The notes: generated from the sequence alone by a model not told the origin. A DNA stretch of 64,000 nucleotides from Mycolicibacterium palauense (GCF_002592005.1 NZ_NVQF01000026.1:1-64000); one strand, 5' to 3'. Positions 36,921 to 46,400 are shown, counted from the first letter of the stretch. Numbers and translations are program-made.

Positions 36921-37047
36921 ACGACCAGAGTGCCCTACGCGCAAATCGACCAACGGGTGAGACACGACACACCGGTAAACGCCTCGGGAACAAGGCCGGA
37001 ACGCCATACGTCTGAGACAGTAGAAACCACGCGAGAACGGAGGAGCC

Positions 37048-37239
37048 ATGGAAGCAACTCTGACCAGTCCGGAGCTGACGAGGGCTGATCGCTGCGACCG
37101 CTGCGGCGCCGCCGCCCGCGTGCGCGCGAAGCTCCCGTCGGGAGCCGAGCTGTTGTTCTGCCAGCATCACGCCAACGAACACGAGGCCAAGCTGATCGAG
37201 GCCTCGGCCGTGTTGGAGGTCAGCTCAGCGGAGCTGTAG
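37048..37239 (+). CDS. small Cys/His protein (DUF7455-like)
   Basis: A 63-residue protein with an excellent CGGAGGA ribosome site before ATG 37048. CDRCGAAARVRAKLPSGAEL and FCQHHANEHEAKL form a C-x2-C ... C-x2-H pattern suited to a small zinc ribbon. Very conserved in mycobacteria and often near sigA. Function unknown. Confidence 0.85.
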   Translation: MEATLTSPELTRADRCDRCGAAARVRAKLPSGAELLFCQHHANEHEAKLIEASAVLEVSSAEL

Positions 37240-37308
37240 GCCGGTCCCCGCGACACGGCGCTGCGCGGTTGGGCAGAACCCCTCGACGTCGGGGATGCTG
37301 GGCTGGTC

Positions 37309-38412
37309 ATGACTGACCAGCCGGCCACCCGCTCCCGCCACCACGTGTGGCGCATCACCAAGCGAACCCTGTTGAAGGCCTGGGACGACTCGATCTTCGC
37401 CGAGTCGGCTCAGGCCGGGTTCTGGTCGGTGCTGTCGTTGCCGCCGCTGCTGCTCGGCATGCTCGGGAGCCTGGCCTACATCGCCCCGTTGTTCGGCCCG
37501 GACACGCTGCCGACCATCGAGGCCCGGTTGATCAGCCTGGCCAACAGTTTCTTCTCCAAGAACGTCGTCGTGGAGATCATCGAGCCGACGATCCGTGACA
37601 TCGTGCAGGGCGCCCGCGGCGAGGTCGTGTCGCTGGGATTCGTGATCTCGCTGTGGGCGGGCTCGTCGGCGATCTCGGCGTTCGTCGACTCCATCGTTGA
37701 GGCGCACGACCAGACTCCCCTGCGACATCCGGTGCGACAGCGGTTCTTTGCACTGGGTCTCTACGTCGCCGGACTGCTCATCGTCATCGCCACCGCGCCG
37801 TTCGTGGCGCTGGGGCCCCGCAAGATCGCCGAGTACATCCCCGACAGCTGGGACAACGTGCTGCGCTACGGCTACTACCCGGCGCTGATCGTCACCTTCG
37901 CCGTGGCGGTCACGATCCTCTACCGGGTGTCGCTGCCGCGCCCACTGCCCACCCACCGGCTGGTCCTGGGTGCGGTGCTGGCCACCACCGTGTTCGTGGT
38001 GGCCACCGGGGGCCTGCGCATCTACCTGAGCTACATCACCAAGACCGGATACACCTACGGCGCCCTGGCGACGCCGATCGCGTTCCTGCTGTTCGCGTTC
38101 TTCCTCGGATTCGCCATCATGATCGGCGCCGAACTGAACGCCGCGATCCAAGAGGAATGGCCGGCGCCGGTCACCCACGCCCACCGCCTGTTGTTCTGGC
38201 TCACCCGCAAGGCCGAGGAACGGGCCAACGGCAAGGGGCCGGTCGGGGAACCAACTGGAGAGCCAGCCAGGGAACCAGCCGGAGAGCAGAAACCGCCCGC
38301 TGCCCGCCCCGGCCGCGACACCGCGCCGGCGCCCGTCCAGGGGCCGGCCAGCACCGTTCCACCGGGTGTGGCCGGCACCGGGCCCCCCGAAGGCGGCGTC
38401 AGCTCTTCTTGA
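37309..38412 (+). CDS. YihY/BrkB-family membrane protein (Rv2707-like)
   Basis: A 367-residue protein with about six membrane helices: SVLSLPPLLLGMLGSLAYIA, VVSLGFVISLWAGSSAISAF, LGLYVAGLLIVIATAPFVAL, YPALIVTFAVAVTILYRVSL, VLGAVLATTVFVVATGGLRI and IAFLLFAFFLGFAIMIGAEL, ending in GAELNAAIQEE, the BrkB hallmark. The C-terminal 60 residues are a Pro/Glu-rich repeat-like tail (GEPTGEPAREPAGE). Its 3' end overlaps the convergent DUF3039 gene by 14 bases. Transport role suspected, substrate unknown. Confidence 0.88.
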   Translation: MTDQPATRSRHHVWRITKRTLLKAWDDSIFAESAQAGFWSVLSLPPLLLGMLGSLAYIAPLFGPDTLPTIEARLISLANSFFSKNVVVEIIEPTIRDIVQGARGEVVSLGFVISLWAGSSAISAFVDSIVEAHDQTPLRHPVRQRFFALGLYVAGLLIVIATAPFVALGPRKIAEYIPDSWDNVLRYGYYPALIVTFAVAVTILYRVSLPRPLPTHRLVLGAVLATTVFVVATGGLRIYLSYITKTGYTYGALATPIAFLLFAFFLGFAIMIGAELNAAIQEEWPAPVTHAHRLLFWLTRKAEERANGKGPVGEPTGEPAREPAGEQKPPAARPGRDTAPAPVQGPASTVPPGVAGTGPPEGGVSSS

Positions 38413-38638
38413 GGCCCTCGTAGATGCGCTTGCAGTCCGGGCACACCGGAGAGCCGGGTTTCGCCGAGCGGGTGACCGGGAAGACTTCGCCGCACAGGGC
38501 GACCACGTGGGTGCCCATCACCGCGCTCTCGGCGATCTTGTCCTTCTTGACGTAGTGGAAGACCTTCGGGGCGTCGTCATCGGAGCCGTCGTCGACCCGT
38601 TCGTCGGTGTCCGGACGCTCGATCGTCTGGGTCTGCAT
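38399..38638 (-). CDS. DUF3039 protein (Rv2708c-like)
   Basis: A 79-residue soluble protein: FHYVKKDKIAESAVMGTHVV then ALCGEVFPV and PVCPDCKRIYEGL, giving a zinc-ribbon-like C...CPDC pattern. The acidic N-terminus is typical. Overlaps the end of the BrkB-family gene tail to tail. Conserved across actinobacteria with unknown function. Confidence 0.87.
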   Translation of the reverse strand: MQTQTIERPDTDERVDDGSDDDAPKVFHYVKKDKIAESAVMGTHVVALCGEVFPVTRSAKPGSPVCPDCKRIYEGLKKS

Positions 38639-38738
38639 GGGCCCATTCTGCCGCAGAAAATAACGGCTGGGAATCCGCGCGATCCTCGGCGGTCATCTTC
38701 GGCAGCCGTCGTCGGTGCGTTGTGCAAGAGTGGAGGAT

Positions 38739-39146
38739 ATGCGGCACGCCCAGGAGCTCGGTTACGACGACGAGGGTCGGCCGGTGCTCATCACCCGCGC
38801 CGAGTTGCCCTATGAGGAGCAGCACCGGGCGCGGGTACGCAAGTACCTGACGCTGATGGCGTTCCGCATTCCCGCGCTCGTGCTCGCCGCCGTGGCCTAC
38901 AGCGTGTGGGAGAACGGGTTGATCTCGCTGGCGATCGTGGCCGTCTCCATCCCGCTGCCGTGGATGGCGGTGCTCATCGCCAACGACCGCCCCCCTCGGC
39001 GGGCCGAGGAACCGCGCCGGTTCGACGATGCGCAGCGCCGCACCCCGCTGTTCCCGACCGCGCACCGCTCGGCGCTTGAAGGCCGCGTGCCGCAACGGGA
39101 CTCGCAACGGGACTCGGGTGATCCCGGGCCCGGCGGTTCCCGATGA
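38739..39146 (+). CDS. DUF3099 membrane protein (Rv2709-like)
   Basis: A 135-residue protein. A short cytosolic N-terminus (ELGYDDEGRPVLITRAELPY) leads to two membrane helices (MAFRIPALVLAAVAYSVW and LISLAIVAVSIPLPWMAVLI) then a basic, low-complexity tail with a QRDSQRDS repeat. ATG 38739 is chosen for agreement with Rv2709 and the GGAGG just upstream; GTG 38715 is in frame. Immediately precedes sigB but is separated by its complex promoter region. Confidence 0.85.
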   Translation: MRHAQELGYDDEGRPVLITRAELPYEEQHRARVRKYLTLMAFRIPALVLAAVAYSVWENGLISLAIVAVSIPLPWMAVLIANDRPPRRAEEPRRFDDAQRRTPLFPTAHRSALEGRVPQRDSQRDSGDPGPGGSR

Positions 39147-39161
39147 GCGGCTTCTAGCTCA

Positions 39162-39180
39162 ATTCTCAGCCCATTCTCAG
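39162..39180 (+). promoter_or_regulatory. MprA box upstream of sigB
   Basis: ATTCTCAG-CCC-ATTCTCAG: two perfect 8-base direct repeats separated by three bases, the published architecture of the MprA binding site (two 8-base repeats, 3-base spacer). MprA is known to regulate sigB and sigE in M. tuberculosis under envelope stress. It lies 113-131 bases upstream of the sigB ATG. Confidence 0.7.
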
Positions 39181-39229
39181 GTCGGTCGATCATTTCCGCA
39201 CGTCAGAGGGTGTGAAACCGCTCGCCGGT

Positions 39230-39257
39230 GGGAACTCTTCGCTCCAGTCAGGCGTTG
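39230..39257 (+). promoter_or_regulatory. sigma-E/sigma-H type promoter of sigB
   Basis: GGGAAC (39230-39235), a 17-base spacer and CGTTG (39253-39257) match the ECF consensus GGAAC-N17-19-CGTT used by sigma-E and sigma-H. Transcription would start near 39263, leaving a leader of about 30 bases with GAGGAGG before the ATG. In M. tuberculosis sigB is transcribed by sigma-E/H. Confidence 0.75.
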
Positions 39258-39292
39258 GACTGCTTGAGAGTGCGAGCCATGAGGAGGCCGAT

Positions 39293-40252
39293 ATGGCATA
39301 TGCCACCGCAAGTCGGGTTGACAGCGATCTGGACAGCCAGAGTCCCGCCGCGGATCTCGTCCGGGTGTATCTCAACGGCATCGGCAAGACCGCGTTGCTC
39401 AGTGCGGCCGACGAGGTGGAACTCGCCAAGCGGATCGAGGCAGGTCTGTATGCCCAGCACCTGCTCGACACCCGCAAGCGTCTCGGCGAGAACCGCAAAC
39501 GCGACCTGGCCGCGGTGGTCCGCGACGGGCAGGCGGCACGCCGCCACCTGTTGGAGGCCAATCTGCGCCTGGTGGTGAGCCTGGCCAAGCGCTACACCGG
39601 TCGAGGGATGCCGCTGCTGGATCTCATCCAGGAAGGCAATCTGGGGCTGATCCGCGCGATGGAGAAGTTCGACTACGCCAAGGGGTTCAAGTTCTCGACC
39701 TACGCCACCTGGTGGATCCGCCAGGCCATCACCCGCGGCATGGCCGATCAGAGCCGCACCATCCGGCTGCCCGTGCACCTGGTCGAGCAGGTCAACAAGC
39801 TGGCGCGGATCAAGCGGGAGATGCACCAGAACCTGGGCCGCGAGGCGACCGACGAGGAACTGGCCGAGGAATCCGGCATTCCGGTGGAGAAGATCAACGA
39901 TCTGCTGGAGCACAGCCGCGACCCGGTGAGCCTGGACATGCCGGTCGGCAGCGATGAGGAGGCCCCGCTCGGGGACTTCATCGAGGACGCCGAGGCGCTC
40001 TCGGCGGAGAACGCCGTCATCGCCGAACTGCTGCACACCGACATCCGCCACGTGCTGGCCACGCTCGACGAGCGCGAGCAGCAGGTGATCCGGCTGCGGT
40101 TCGGTCTCGACGACGGCCAGCCGCGCACCCTCGACCAGATCGGCAAGCTCTTCGGCCTGTCCCGTGAGCGGGTACGCCAGATCGAGCGCGAGGTGATGGC
40201 CAAGCTGCGCCACGGCGATCGCGCCGACCGGTTGCGCTCCTACGCGAGCTGA
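39293..40252 (+). CDS. sigB: RNA polymerase sigma factor SigB
   Basis: A 319-residue principal-like sigma factor with regions 1.2 ([20 protein letters not shown]), 2 ([20 protein letters not shown]), 3 and 4 ([20 protein letters not shown], ending ADRLRSYAS). It lacks the long N-terminal extension of SigA. ATG 39293 has GAGGAGG six bases upstream. SigB directs general stress transcription in mycobacteria and is itself driven by sigma-E/H through the promoter at 39230-39257. It is followed by a strong hairpin. Confidence 0.96.
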   Translation: MAYATASRVDSDLDSQSPAADLVRVYLNGIGKTALLSAADEVELAKRIEAGLYAQHLLDTRKRLGENRKRDLAAVVRDGQAARRHLLEANLRLVVSLAKRYTGRGMPLLDLIQEGNLGLIRAMEKFDYAKGFKFSTYATWWIRQAITRGMADQSRTIRLPVHLVEQVNKLARIKREMHQNLGREATDEELAEESGIPVEKINDLLEHSRDPVSLDMPVGSDEEAPLGDFIEDAEALSAENAVIAELLHTDIRHVLATLDEREQQVIRLRFGLDDGQPRTLDQIGKLFGLSRERVRQIEREVMAKLRHGDRADRLRSYAS

Positions 40253-40278
40253 CGTCCCCGCAGCCGACTTCCCTGAAT

Positions 40279-40313
40279 CAGTGTGCCCGCCGCGCCCCCC
40301 GGCGGGCACACTG
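40279..40313 (+). terminator. strong hairpin downstream of sigB
   Basis: CAGTGTGCCCGCCG and CGGCGGGCACACTG form a perfect 14-base-pair stem with a seven-base loop, 26 bases after the sigB stop. No U tract follows. It should separate sigB from ideR transcription. Confidence 0.8.
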
Positions 40314-40378
40314 CTGTCCGGGGGCCGCCGTCCGGGGCGGAGACGGCCCGGGCAGGCCGTCTGGACGCCGCGCCGCAT

Positions 40379-40390
40379 GGTTAGCCAACC
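40379..40390. promoter_or_regulatory. near-palindrome upstream of ideR
   Basis: GGTTAGCCAACC has GGTT/AACC arms and resembles the core of an iron box (GGTTAGGCTAACC) with one base missing. TAGACT at 40410-40415 could be the -10 of ideR. Weak evidence for autoregulation. Confidence 0.25.
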
Positions 40391-40437
40391 ATTACCCCAG
40401 CTAGCCCAGTAGACTGACCACCGACGGAGGGTGGCAC

Positions 40438-41130
40438 ATGAACGACCTGGTCGATACCACAGAGATGTACCTGCGGACGATCTACGACCTCGAAGAGGAG
40501 GGCGTGATCCCGCTGCGCGCCCGCATCGCCGAACGCCTGGAGCAGAGTGGGCCCACCGTCAGCCAGACCGTGTCCCGGATGGAGCGCGACGGCCTGCTGC
40601 ACGTTGCCGGCGACCGCCACCTGGAGCTCACCGAGAAGGGCCGCGCCCTGGCGGTCTCGGTGATGCGCAAACACCGTCTGGCCGAGCGGCTGCTCGTCGA
40701 CGTCATCGGGCTGCCGTGGGAGGACGTTCACGCCGAGGCCTGCAAGTGGGAGCACGTGATGAGCGAGGACGTCGAGCGGCGGCTCATCGCCGTGCTGGAC
40801 AACCCGACCGTCTCTCCGTTCGGAAACCCGATCCCCGGGCTGTCGGAGCTGGGCATGGGCAACAGAGACGGGTCCGAGGACGCCAACCTGGTACGCCTGA
40901 CCGAGGTTCCGCCCGGTTCGCCGGTGGCCGTCGTGGTGCGCCAGCTCACCGAGCACGTCCAGGGCGACCAGAGCCTGATCGCCCGGCTCAAGGACGCCGG
41001 CGTGGTGCCCAATGCCCGCGTCACCGCCGAGATCAATCCGCTCGGCGGGGTCACGATCGTGATGCCCGGCCACGAGAATGTCGACCTTCCGCACGAGATG
41101 GCGCACGCCGTCAAGGTCGAGAAGATCTGA
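40438..41130 (+). CDS. ideR: iron-dependent repressor IdeR
   Basis: A 230-residue DtxR-family repressor. The N-terminal winged helix has the recognition segment GPTVSQTVSRMERDGLL. Metal ligands are at their canonical positions: site 1 His79, Glu83, His98; site 2 Met10, Cys102, Glu105, His106. The C-terminal SH3-like domain follows (LVRLTEVPPGSPVAVVVRQL). With Fe2+ it represses siderophore genes and activates iron storage. GGAGGGTGG precedes the ATG. Equivalent to Rv2711. Confidence 0.96.
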   Translation: MNDLVDTTEMYLRTIYDLEEEGVIPLRARIAERLEQSGPTVSQTVSRMERDGLLHVAGDRHLELTEKGRALAVSVMRKHRLAERLLVDVIGLPWEDVHAEACKWEHVMSEDVERRLIAVLDNPTVSPFGNPIPGLSELGMGNRDGSEDANLVRLTEVPPGSPVAVVVRQLTEHVQGDQSLIARLKDAGVVPNARVTAEINPLGGVTIVMPGHENVDLPHEMAHAVKVEKI

Positions 41131-41155
41131 GCCCGGGCCACCCCCGATCCACCGA

Positions 41156-42265
41156 TCACGGCGCGCCGGTCCGGCGCGCACGCCGCGGCGGCAGGGACAC
41201 TCCGATCCGTGCGGCCACCTGATACCCGGTGAGCGCGAGCTCATGGATCTGTAGCGGGTGCATTCCGGTCTGCAGCGCCCGGTCCAGCATGCCGGCCATT
41301 CGGTGGGCCGGCTGGCAGCTCAGCGCGGCCTCCAGGGAGATGCCGGCCAGGGGCCCGTCACCGCGCACATAGGCGAAGAACGCCAACAGTGTCAGCGCGT
41401 GGGCACGCCACGGACCCGGCAGAGTCCGGGCCAAATCCACCCACAACGCTTCCGCCTGATCGGCCCTCTCCCCCGCTGCCAGCGCAAACAGCACGTCCCG
41501 CACCATCTCGTCGGCCAGCGCCGCGGCCAGCTCGGCCAGCTCACCCTCGGAGAGCTCCGCACCCCCGGCCACCCGATCCGCGGCCGCGATCACCGCCCGT
41601 GCGTCCGTGCGCGCCGAACGCTGCGGGTCCGTACCACGCGCCCGGGCCCGCCGCCGCTCCTGTGCCCGCGCCGCGGGGGCCAGCCCGGCGCTGCGGTGCT
41701 CGTCGGTGGTGGCGATGACGGCCTGCAACTCGTCCCGGCGGCCGTAGAGCCGCCGCCCGTCGAGCACGGCCGCCATCGCCATCGGGGACGACGTCGGGTC
41801 ATCGACCTGTCCACCACCGCAGCCGAAGAGGCACCGCCAGCGTCCGCCGACACCGACGCGGTCCACGACGTGGACATCCCACAGTGCAATGCCGTAGGCC
41901 TCCAGCTCGTCGGCCAGGGCGGCGGCGAGCCGGCGGTGGTCCTCGACGCACTGCCCGCACGGGCTCCCTTCGTCGTCGACGTCGTCGACGTCGTCGACGA
42001 TGACCGCGACCACCCCTTCCGGCCGCGATCCGGCCGCCGCCGCGGCCAGTTGGGCGACGTCGTCGACGAGTCCCTCGAACAGGTCGACGCGCATCACCGC
42101 ACCCAATCGCCCTCGTTCGATCAGCGCGAGGACCAGCGAGTGTTCCGGCACGAAACCCAGCACCGCGGGTAGTCCGGCGATCAGCGCCCCGGGGCGGTTG
42201 ACGGTGAAGTCGGCGGGATCGGCGGGATCGGCGGGATCGGCGGGAGAAGCGGAGGAAGATGTCAT
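41156..42265 (-). CDS. DUF4192 protein (Rv2712c-like)
   Basis: A 369-residue protein of the DUF4192 family: [20 protein letters not shown] and [20 protein letters not shown] are the start signature, and [20 protein letters not shown] marks the C-terminal helical part. The N-terminus contains three or four ADP (Ala-Asp-Pro) tandem units, and [11 protein letters not shown] is another short repeat. Cytosolic, function unknown. Convergent with ideR. Confidence 0.87.
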   Translation of the reverse strand: MTSSSASPADPADPADPADFTVNRPGALIAGLPAVLGFVPEHSLVLALIERGRLGAVMRVDLFEGLVDDVAQLAAAAAGSRPEGVVAVIVDDVDDVDDEGSPCGQCVEDHRRLAAALADELEAYGIALWDVHVVDRVGVGGRWRCLFGCGGGQVDDPTSSPMAMAAVLDGRRLYGRRDELQAVIATTDEHRSAGLAPAARAQERRRARARGTDPQRSARTDARAVIAAADRVAGGAELSEGELAELAAALADEMVRDVLFALAAGERADQAEALWVDLARTLPGPWRAHALTLLAFFAYVRGDGPLAGISLEAALSCQPAHRMAGMLDRALQTGMHPLQIHELALTGYQVAARIGVSLPPRRARRTGAP

Positions 42266-42452
42266 GCCCAGACGGTGGCAAGCGGCACCGTCACGACGGT
42301 GCCGCGCGGCCCCGCCACCGTCGCCGACTGTGGATGCGGGTCGGACTGTGCATGGCCTGTGGATGACCTGCGCATCACACGGCCCGATTGTTCACGCGCT
42401 AGTGACAGGCTCGGCATGCGAGATTCGCCGGACCGGCGTACACAACTTACTC

Positions 42453-43868
42453 ATGAGTTCCTCGCAGGAATACGACCTCGTCGTCATCGGTTCGGGTCCC
42501 GGCGGCCAACGCGCCGCGATCGCGGCGGCCAAGCTGGGAAAATCGGTGGCGGTGATCGAGCGCGGGATGATGCTCGGCGGTGTGTGCGTCAACACCGGGA
42601 CCATCCCGTCGAAAACCCTGCGCGAGGCCGTCGTCTACCTCACCGGGATGAATCAGCGGGAACTCTACGGCGCCAGTTACCGGGTCAAGGAGAAGATCAC
42701 CCCGGCCGACCTGCTGGCCCGCACCCAGCATGTGATCGGCAAGGAGATCGACGTCGTGCGCTCGCAGCTGCTGCGCAACCGGGTCGACCTGTTCGTCGGG
42801 CACGGCCGCTTTCTCGATGAGCACACGGTGCTGGTCGAGGACCCCGGCCGGACCGAACGGGTGACGGTCAGCGGCACCAACTTCGTCATCGCCACCGGCA
42901 CCAAGCCGGCCCGGCCGGCCGGGGTGGAGTTCGACGAGGACCGGGTGCTCGACTCGGACGGAATCCTGGACCTCAAGGCGATCCCCACCTCGATGGTGGT
43001 CGTCGGCGCCGGGGTGATCGGCATCGAGTACGCGTCCATGTTCGCCGCGCTGGGCACGAAGGTGACCGTGGTGGAGAAGCGGTCGACGATGCTGGAGTTC
43101 TGCGATCCCGAGATCGTCGAGGCGCTGCGGTTCCACCTGCGCGATCTGGCGGTCACGTTCCGGTTCGGCGAGGAGGTGACCGCCGTCGACGTCGGCTCGG
43201 CCGGCACCGTGACCACCCTGGCCAGCGGGAAGCAGATCCCCGCCGAGACGGTCATGTACTCGGCCGGGCGCCAGGGTCAGACCGATCACCTCGACCTGGA
43301 GAAGGCCGGGCTGGAGGCCGATCACCGCGGTCGCATCTTCGTCGACGAGAACTTCGCGACCAAGGTCGACCACATCTACGCCGTCGGCGACGTCATCGGC
43401 TTCCCCGCCCTGGCCGCGACCTCGATGGAGCAGGGCCGGCTGGCCGCCTACCACGCCTTCGGGGAACCCACCAAGGGCATGATGGACATGCAGCCAATCG
43501 GGATCTACTCGATCCCCGAGGTGTCCTACGTCGGGGCCACCGAGGTCGAGTTGACCAAGGACGCCGTTCCCTACGAGGTCGGGGTGTCGCGCTACCGGGA
43601 ACTGGCCCGCGGCCAGATCGCCGGCGACTCCTACGGCATGCTCAAGCTGCTGGTGTCCACCGAGGACCTGCGGCTGCTGGGCGTGCACATCTTCGGCACC
43701 AACGCCACCGAGATGGTGCACATCGGCCAGGCGGTGATGGGCTGTGGCGGCACGGTCGAGTACCTGGTCGACGCGGTGTTCAACTATCCGACGTTCTCCG
43801 AGGCCTACAAGGTGGCCGCCCTCGACGTGATGAACAAACTGCGCGCCCTGAGCCAGTTCCGGTCCTGA
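42453..43868 (+). CDS. sthA: soluble pyridine nucleotide transhydrogenase SthA
   Basis: A 471-residue flavoprotein of the disulfide-oxidoreductase fold interconverting NADPH and NADH. FAD motif: [23 protein letters not shown](P) motif: [21 protein letters not shown]-terminal FAD contact: [20 protein letters not shown]. The region that in lipoamide dehydrogenase has a CxxxxC redox pair reads [15 protein letters not shown] with only one Cys, the SthA hallmark. ATG 42453 is chosen; equivalent to Rv2713. Confidence 0.94.
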   Translation: MSSSQEYDLVVIGSGPGGQRAAIAAAKLGKSVAVIERGMMLGGVCVNTGTIPSKTLREAVVYLTGMNQRELYGASYRVKEKITPADLLARTQHVIGKEIDVVRSQLLRNRVDLFVGHGRFLDEHTVLVEDPGRTERVTVSGTNFVIATGTKPARPAGVEFDEDRVLDSDGILDLKAIPTSMVVVGAGVIGIEYASMFAALGTKVTVVEKRSTMLEFCDPEIVEALRFHLRDLAVTFRFGEEVTAVDVGSAGTVTTLASGKQIPAETVMYSAGRQGQTDHLDLEKAGLEADHRGRIFVDENFATKVDHIYAVGDVIGFPALAATSMEQGRLAAYHAFGEPTKGMMDMQPIGIYSIPEVSYVGATEVELTKDAVPYEVGVSRYRELARGQIAGDSYGMLKLLVSTEDLRLLGVHIFGTNATEMVHIGQAVMGCGGTVEYLVDAVFNYPTFSEAYKVAALDVMNKLRALSQFRS

Positions 43869-44134
43869 CCTCACCCGCGCCGGCGTGCCGACGGGGCCCG
43901 GTGCGGCCGTTTCGGCCGGTCGGGCCGGCCTGCGACGGGTGTTTTCCCTCGTCGCGAAATCGGACCGCCCCCGGAATCCGGCCGGGAATCCCGTTGTTGA
44001 AATAACTGTGAACGACGTGTGACGGGTCGACTGCCCGGTCACCGTCCATCTGGGGGACACTGGAGGGCAACCCGCAGGCAATGCCGCAGGGGGCCACCAC
44101 GAGACCCCGTGACAGTATCGAGGAGGCGAAGCCG
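43869..44134. other. intergenic region upstream of the PAC2 gene
   Basis: 266 bases without a convincing ORF. It contains a short CGGCCG-TTT-CGGCCG hairpin at 43902-43916 just after sthA, a possible terminator, and an AT-richer patch (43991-44012, TTGTTGAAATAACTGTGAAC split over that span) where a promoter for the downstream gene is likely. GAGGAGG at 44120-44126 is the ribosome site. Confidence 0.4.
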
Positions 44135-45217
44135 ATGTCCGATCACAGTGACTCGACTCACCAGGGCCCGACTCAGGAAGGCCCGACTCAGGAAGGCCCG
44201 ACTCAGGAAGGCGCAACTCGGGAAGGCGCCGTGCCCGACCAGGACCCGGGCTATGAGCCCGAGCAGAACGGCATGTACGAGCTCGAGTTCCCGGCGCCCC
44301 AGCTGGCGGCCGCCGACGGCCGCGGACCCGTACTGATCCACGCCCTGGAGGGATTCTCCGACGCCGGACACGCGATCCGGATCGCCGCCAAGCACCTCAA
44401 GGAGGCCCTGGACACCGAACTGGTCGCTTCCTTCGCCATCGACGAGCTGCTCGACTACCGGTCACGGCGCCCCCTGATGACGTTCAAGACCGACCACTTC
44501 ACCCACTACGAGGAACCCGAGCTGTCGCTGTACGCGCTGCGTGACACGGCGGGAACACCGTTCCTGCTGCTCGCGGGCATGGAGCCCGACCTCAAGTGGG
44601 AGCGGTTCATCACCGCGGTGCGGCTGCTGTCCGAGCGGCTCGGCGTGCGCCAGACGATCGGCATGGGCACCATCCCCATGGCGGTTCCGCACACCCGGCC
44701 GGTGACCTTGACCGCGCATTCCAACAACCGCGAGATCCTGGCCGAGCACACCCCGTGGGTCGGCGAGGTCCAGGTGCCGGCCAGCGCGTCGAATCTGCTG
44801 GAGTACCGCATGGCGCAACACGGCCATGAGGTCGTCGGATACACCGTGCACGTCCCCCACTACCTGGCTCAGACGGACTATCCCGCCGCGGCACAGGCGC
44901 TGCTGGAACAGGTGGCCAGGACGGGTTCGCTGGAGATCCCGATGTCGGCGCTGAACGAGGCCGCCGCCGAGATCCACGTCAAGATCGACGAGCAGGTCAC
45001 CGCCAGTCCAGAGGTCGCTCAGGTGGTGGAGGCCCTGGAGCGACAGTACGATGCATTCGTTGCCGCCCAGGAGAACCGTTCACTGTTGGCCCGGGATGAG
45101 GACCTGCCCAGCGGCGACGAGATCGGGGCGGAGTTCGAGCGCTTCCTGGCTCAGCAGGCCGGCGAGAAGGGCGGCGAGAAGAGCAAGGACCCGTTCTCCG
45201 ACGACAACGACGCCTGA
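44135..45217 (+). CDS. PAC2-family protein (Rv2714-like)
   Basis: A 360-residue protein. The N-terminus has a degenerate five-residue repeat (GPTQE three times, then GATRE) and an acidic stretch; the main domain is PAC2 (proteasome assembly chaperone 2-like): PVLIHALEGFSDAGHAIRIA, LLLAGMEPDLKWERFITAVR, and TIGMGTIPMAVPHTRPVTLT. The C-terminus is helical and charged. Despite the family name, involvement in proteasome assembly in mycobacteria is not established. AGGAGG lies eight bases before ATG 44135. Confidence 0.88.
   Translation: MSDHSDSTHQGPTQEGPTQEGPTQEGATREGAVPDQDPGYEPEQNGMYELEFPAPQLAAADGRGPVLIHALEGFSDAGHAIRIAAKHLKEALDTELVASFAIDELLDYRSRRPLMTFKTDHFTHYEEPELSLYALRDTAGTPFLLLAGMEPDLKWERFITAVRLLSERLGVRQTIGMGTIPMAVPHTRPVTLTAHSNNREILAEHTPWVGEVQVPASASNLLEYRMAQHGHEVVGYTVHVPHYLAQTDYPAAAQALLEQVARTGSLEIPMSALNEAAAEIHVKIDEQVTASPEVAQVVEALERQYDAFVAAQENRSLLARDEDLPSGDEIGAEFERFLAQQAGEKGGEKSKDPFSDDNDA
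44166..44225 (+). repeat. 15-base tandem repeat encoding GPTQE
   Basis: Three perfect copies of GCCCGACTCAGGAAG and a fourth diverged copy (GCGCAACTCGGGAAG) lie in the first codons of the PAC2-family gene. Frame is preserved by the 15-base unit. Confidence 0.9.
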
Positions 45218-45330
45218 CCGACGCCTGACCGGCGCCTGACCCAGCCGCCTCCGGCCCGACAACGAAGTTGGCAACGTATGACACCGGATACGCACAGCCC
45301 GACCGATCCGGCACGGAAGTTGCCGCGGTG

Positions 45331-46353
45331 ATGCCGGCCAGGACGTCCGGCCTCCGCTCGGTGCGGTCGGTGACGCCGACTCTGGAGTTCCGCACCATCC
45401 ACGGCTACCGGCGGGCGTTTCGCATCGCGGGGTCGGGGCCGGTGCTGTTGCTGATCCACGGCATCGGAGACAACTCCACGACGTGGGGTCCGGTGCACGC
45501 CAAGCTGGCGCAGCGCTTCACCGTCATCGCCCCGGACCTGCTGGGGCACGGTTTGTCGGACAAGCCGCGCGCCGACTACTCGATCGCGGCGTACGCCAAC
45601 GGGATGCGCGACCTCCTGAGTGTGCTCGACATCGAGCAGGTCACCGTTGTCGGTCATTCGCTGGGCGGCGGGGTGGCGATGCAGTTCGCATACCAGTTCC
45701 CGCAGCTGGTGGAGCGACTGATCCTGGTCGGCGCCGGCGGAGTGACCAAGGACGTCAACGTGGCGCTGCGGATGGCCTCGCTGCCCATGGGTGGCGAGGC
45801 GCTGGCACTGCTGCGGTTGCCGATGGTCCTTCCGGCGTTGCAGGTCGCGGGCCGGGCCGCCGGTCTGGTTCTCGGCTCGACCGGGGTGGGAAGGGACCTC
45901 CCGGACGTGTTACGCATCCTGCGCGACCTTCCCGAGCCGACCGCGTCGTCGGCGTTCACCCGCACCCTGCGCGCCGTGGTCGACTGGCGCGGCCAGGTGG
46001 TCACCATGCTGGACCGCTGCTACCTGACCGAATCGGTTCCCGTGCAGTTGATCTGGGGCGAGCAGGATGTGGTCATCCCGGTCAGTCACGCGCACCTGGC
46101 GCACGCCGCGATGCCCGGCTCGCAGCTGGAGATCTTCAAGCGCTCGGGACACTTTCCGTTCCACGACGACCCGGACCGCTTCGTGGAGGTCGTCGAGCGA
46201 TTCATCGACACCACCGAGCCGGCCAAGCACGACCAGGCGGCCCTGCGGCAGCTGTTGCGCGACGGCATCAGCGAGGGCGCCATCTCCGGATCGGTCGACA
46301 CCAAGGTCGCCGTGCTCGACGCCATGGGTTCGGACGAGCGCAGCGCTACCTGA
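45331..46353 (+). CDS. alpha/beta hydrolase (Rv2715-like)
   Basis: A 340-residue hydrolase of the epoxide-hydrolase/meta-cleavage type: LLLIHGIGDNSTTWGPVHAK (oxyanion), VIAPDLLGHGLSDKP, nucleophile elbow VVGHSLGGGVAMQFAYQFPQ, IWGEQDVVIPVSHAHLAHAA (acid) and FKRSGHFPFHDDPDRFVEV (His). ATG 45331 gives the same length as Rv2715; a longer TTG start at 45268 is possible but unsupported. Substrate unknown; the lid (GGEALALLRLPMVLPALQVA) is hydrophobic. Confidence 0.9.
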   Translation: MPARTSGLRSVRSVTPTLEFRTIHGYRRAFRIAGSGPVLLLIHGIGDNSTTWGPVHAKLAQRFTVIAPDLLGHGLSDKPRADYSIAAYANGMRDLLSVLDIEQVTVVGHSLGGGVAMQFAYQFPQLVERLILVGAGGVTKDVNVALRMASLPMGGEALALLRLPMVLPALQVAGRAAGLVLGSTGVGRDLPDVLRILRDLPEPTASSAFTRTLRAVVDWRGQVVTMLDRCYLTESVPVQLIWGEQDVVIPVSHAHLAHAAMPGSQLEIFKRSGHFPFHDDPDRFVEVVERFIDTTEPAKHDQAALRQLLRDGISEGAISGSVDTKVAVLDAMGSDERSAT

Positions 46354-46400
46354 CCGCCGAGAGCCCACCGGCGGCACCGGCGGGCCAGTAAAGTCGGTAT

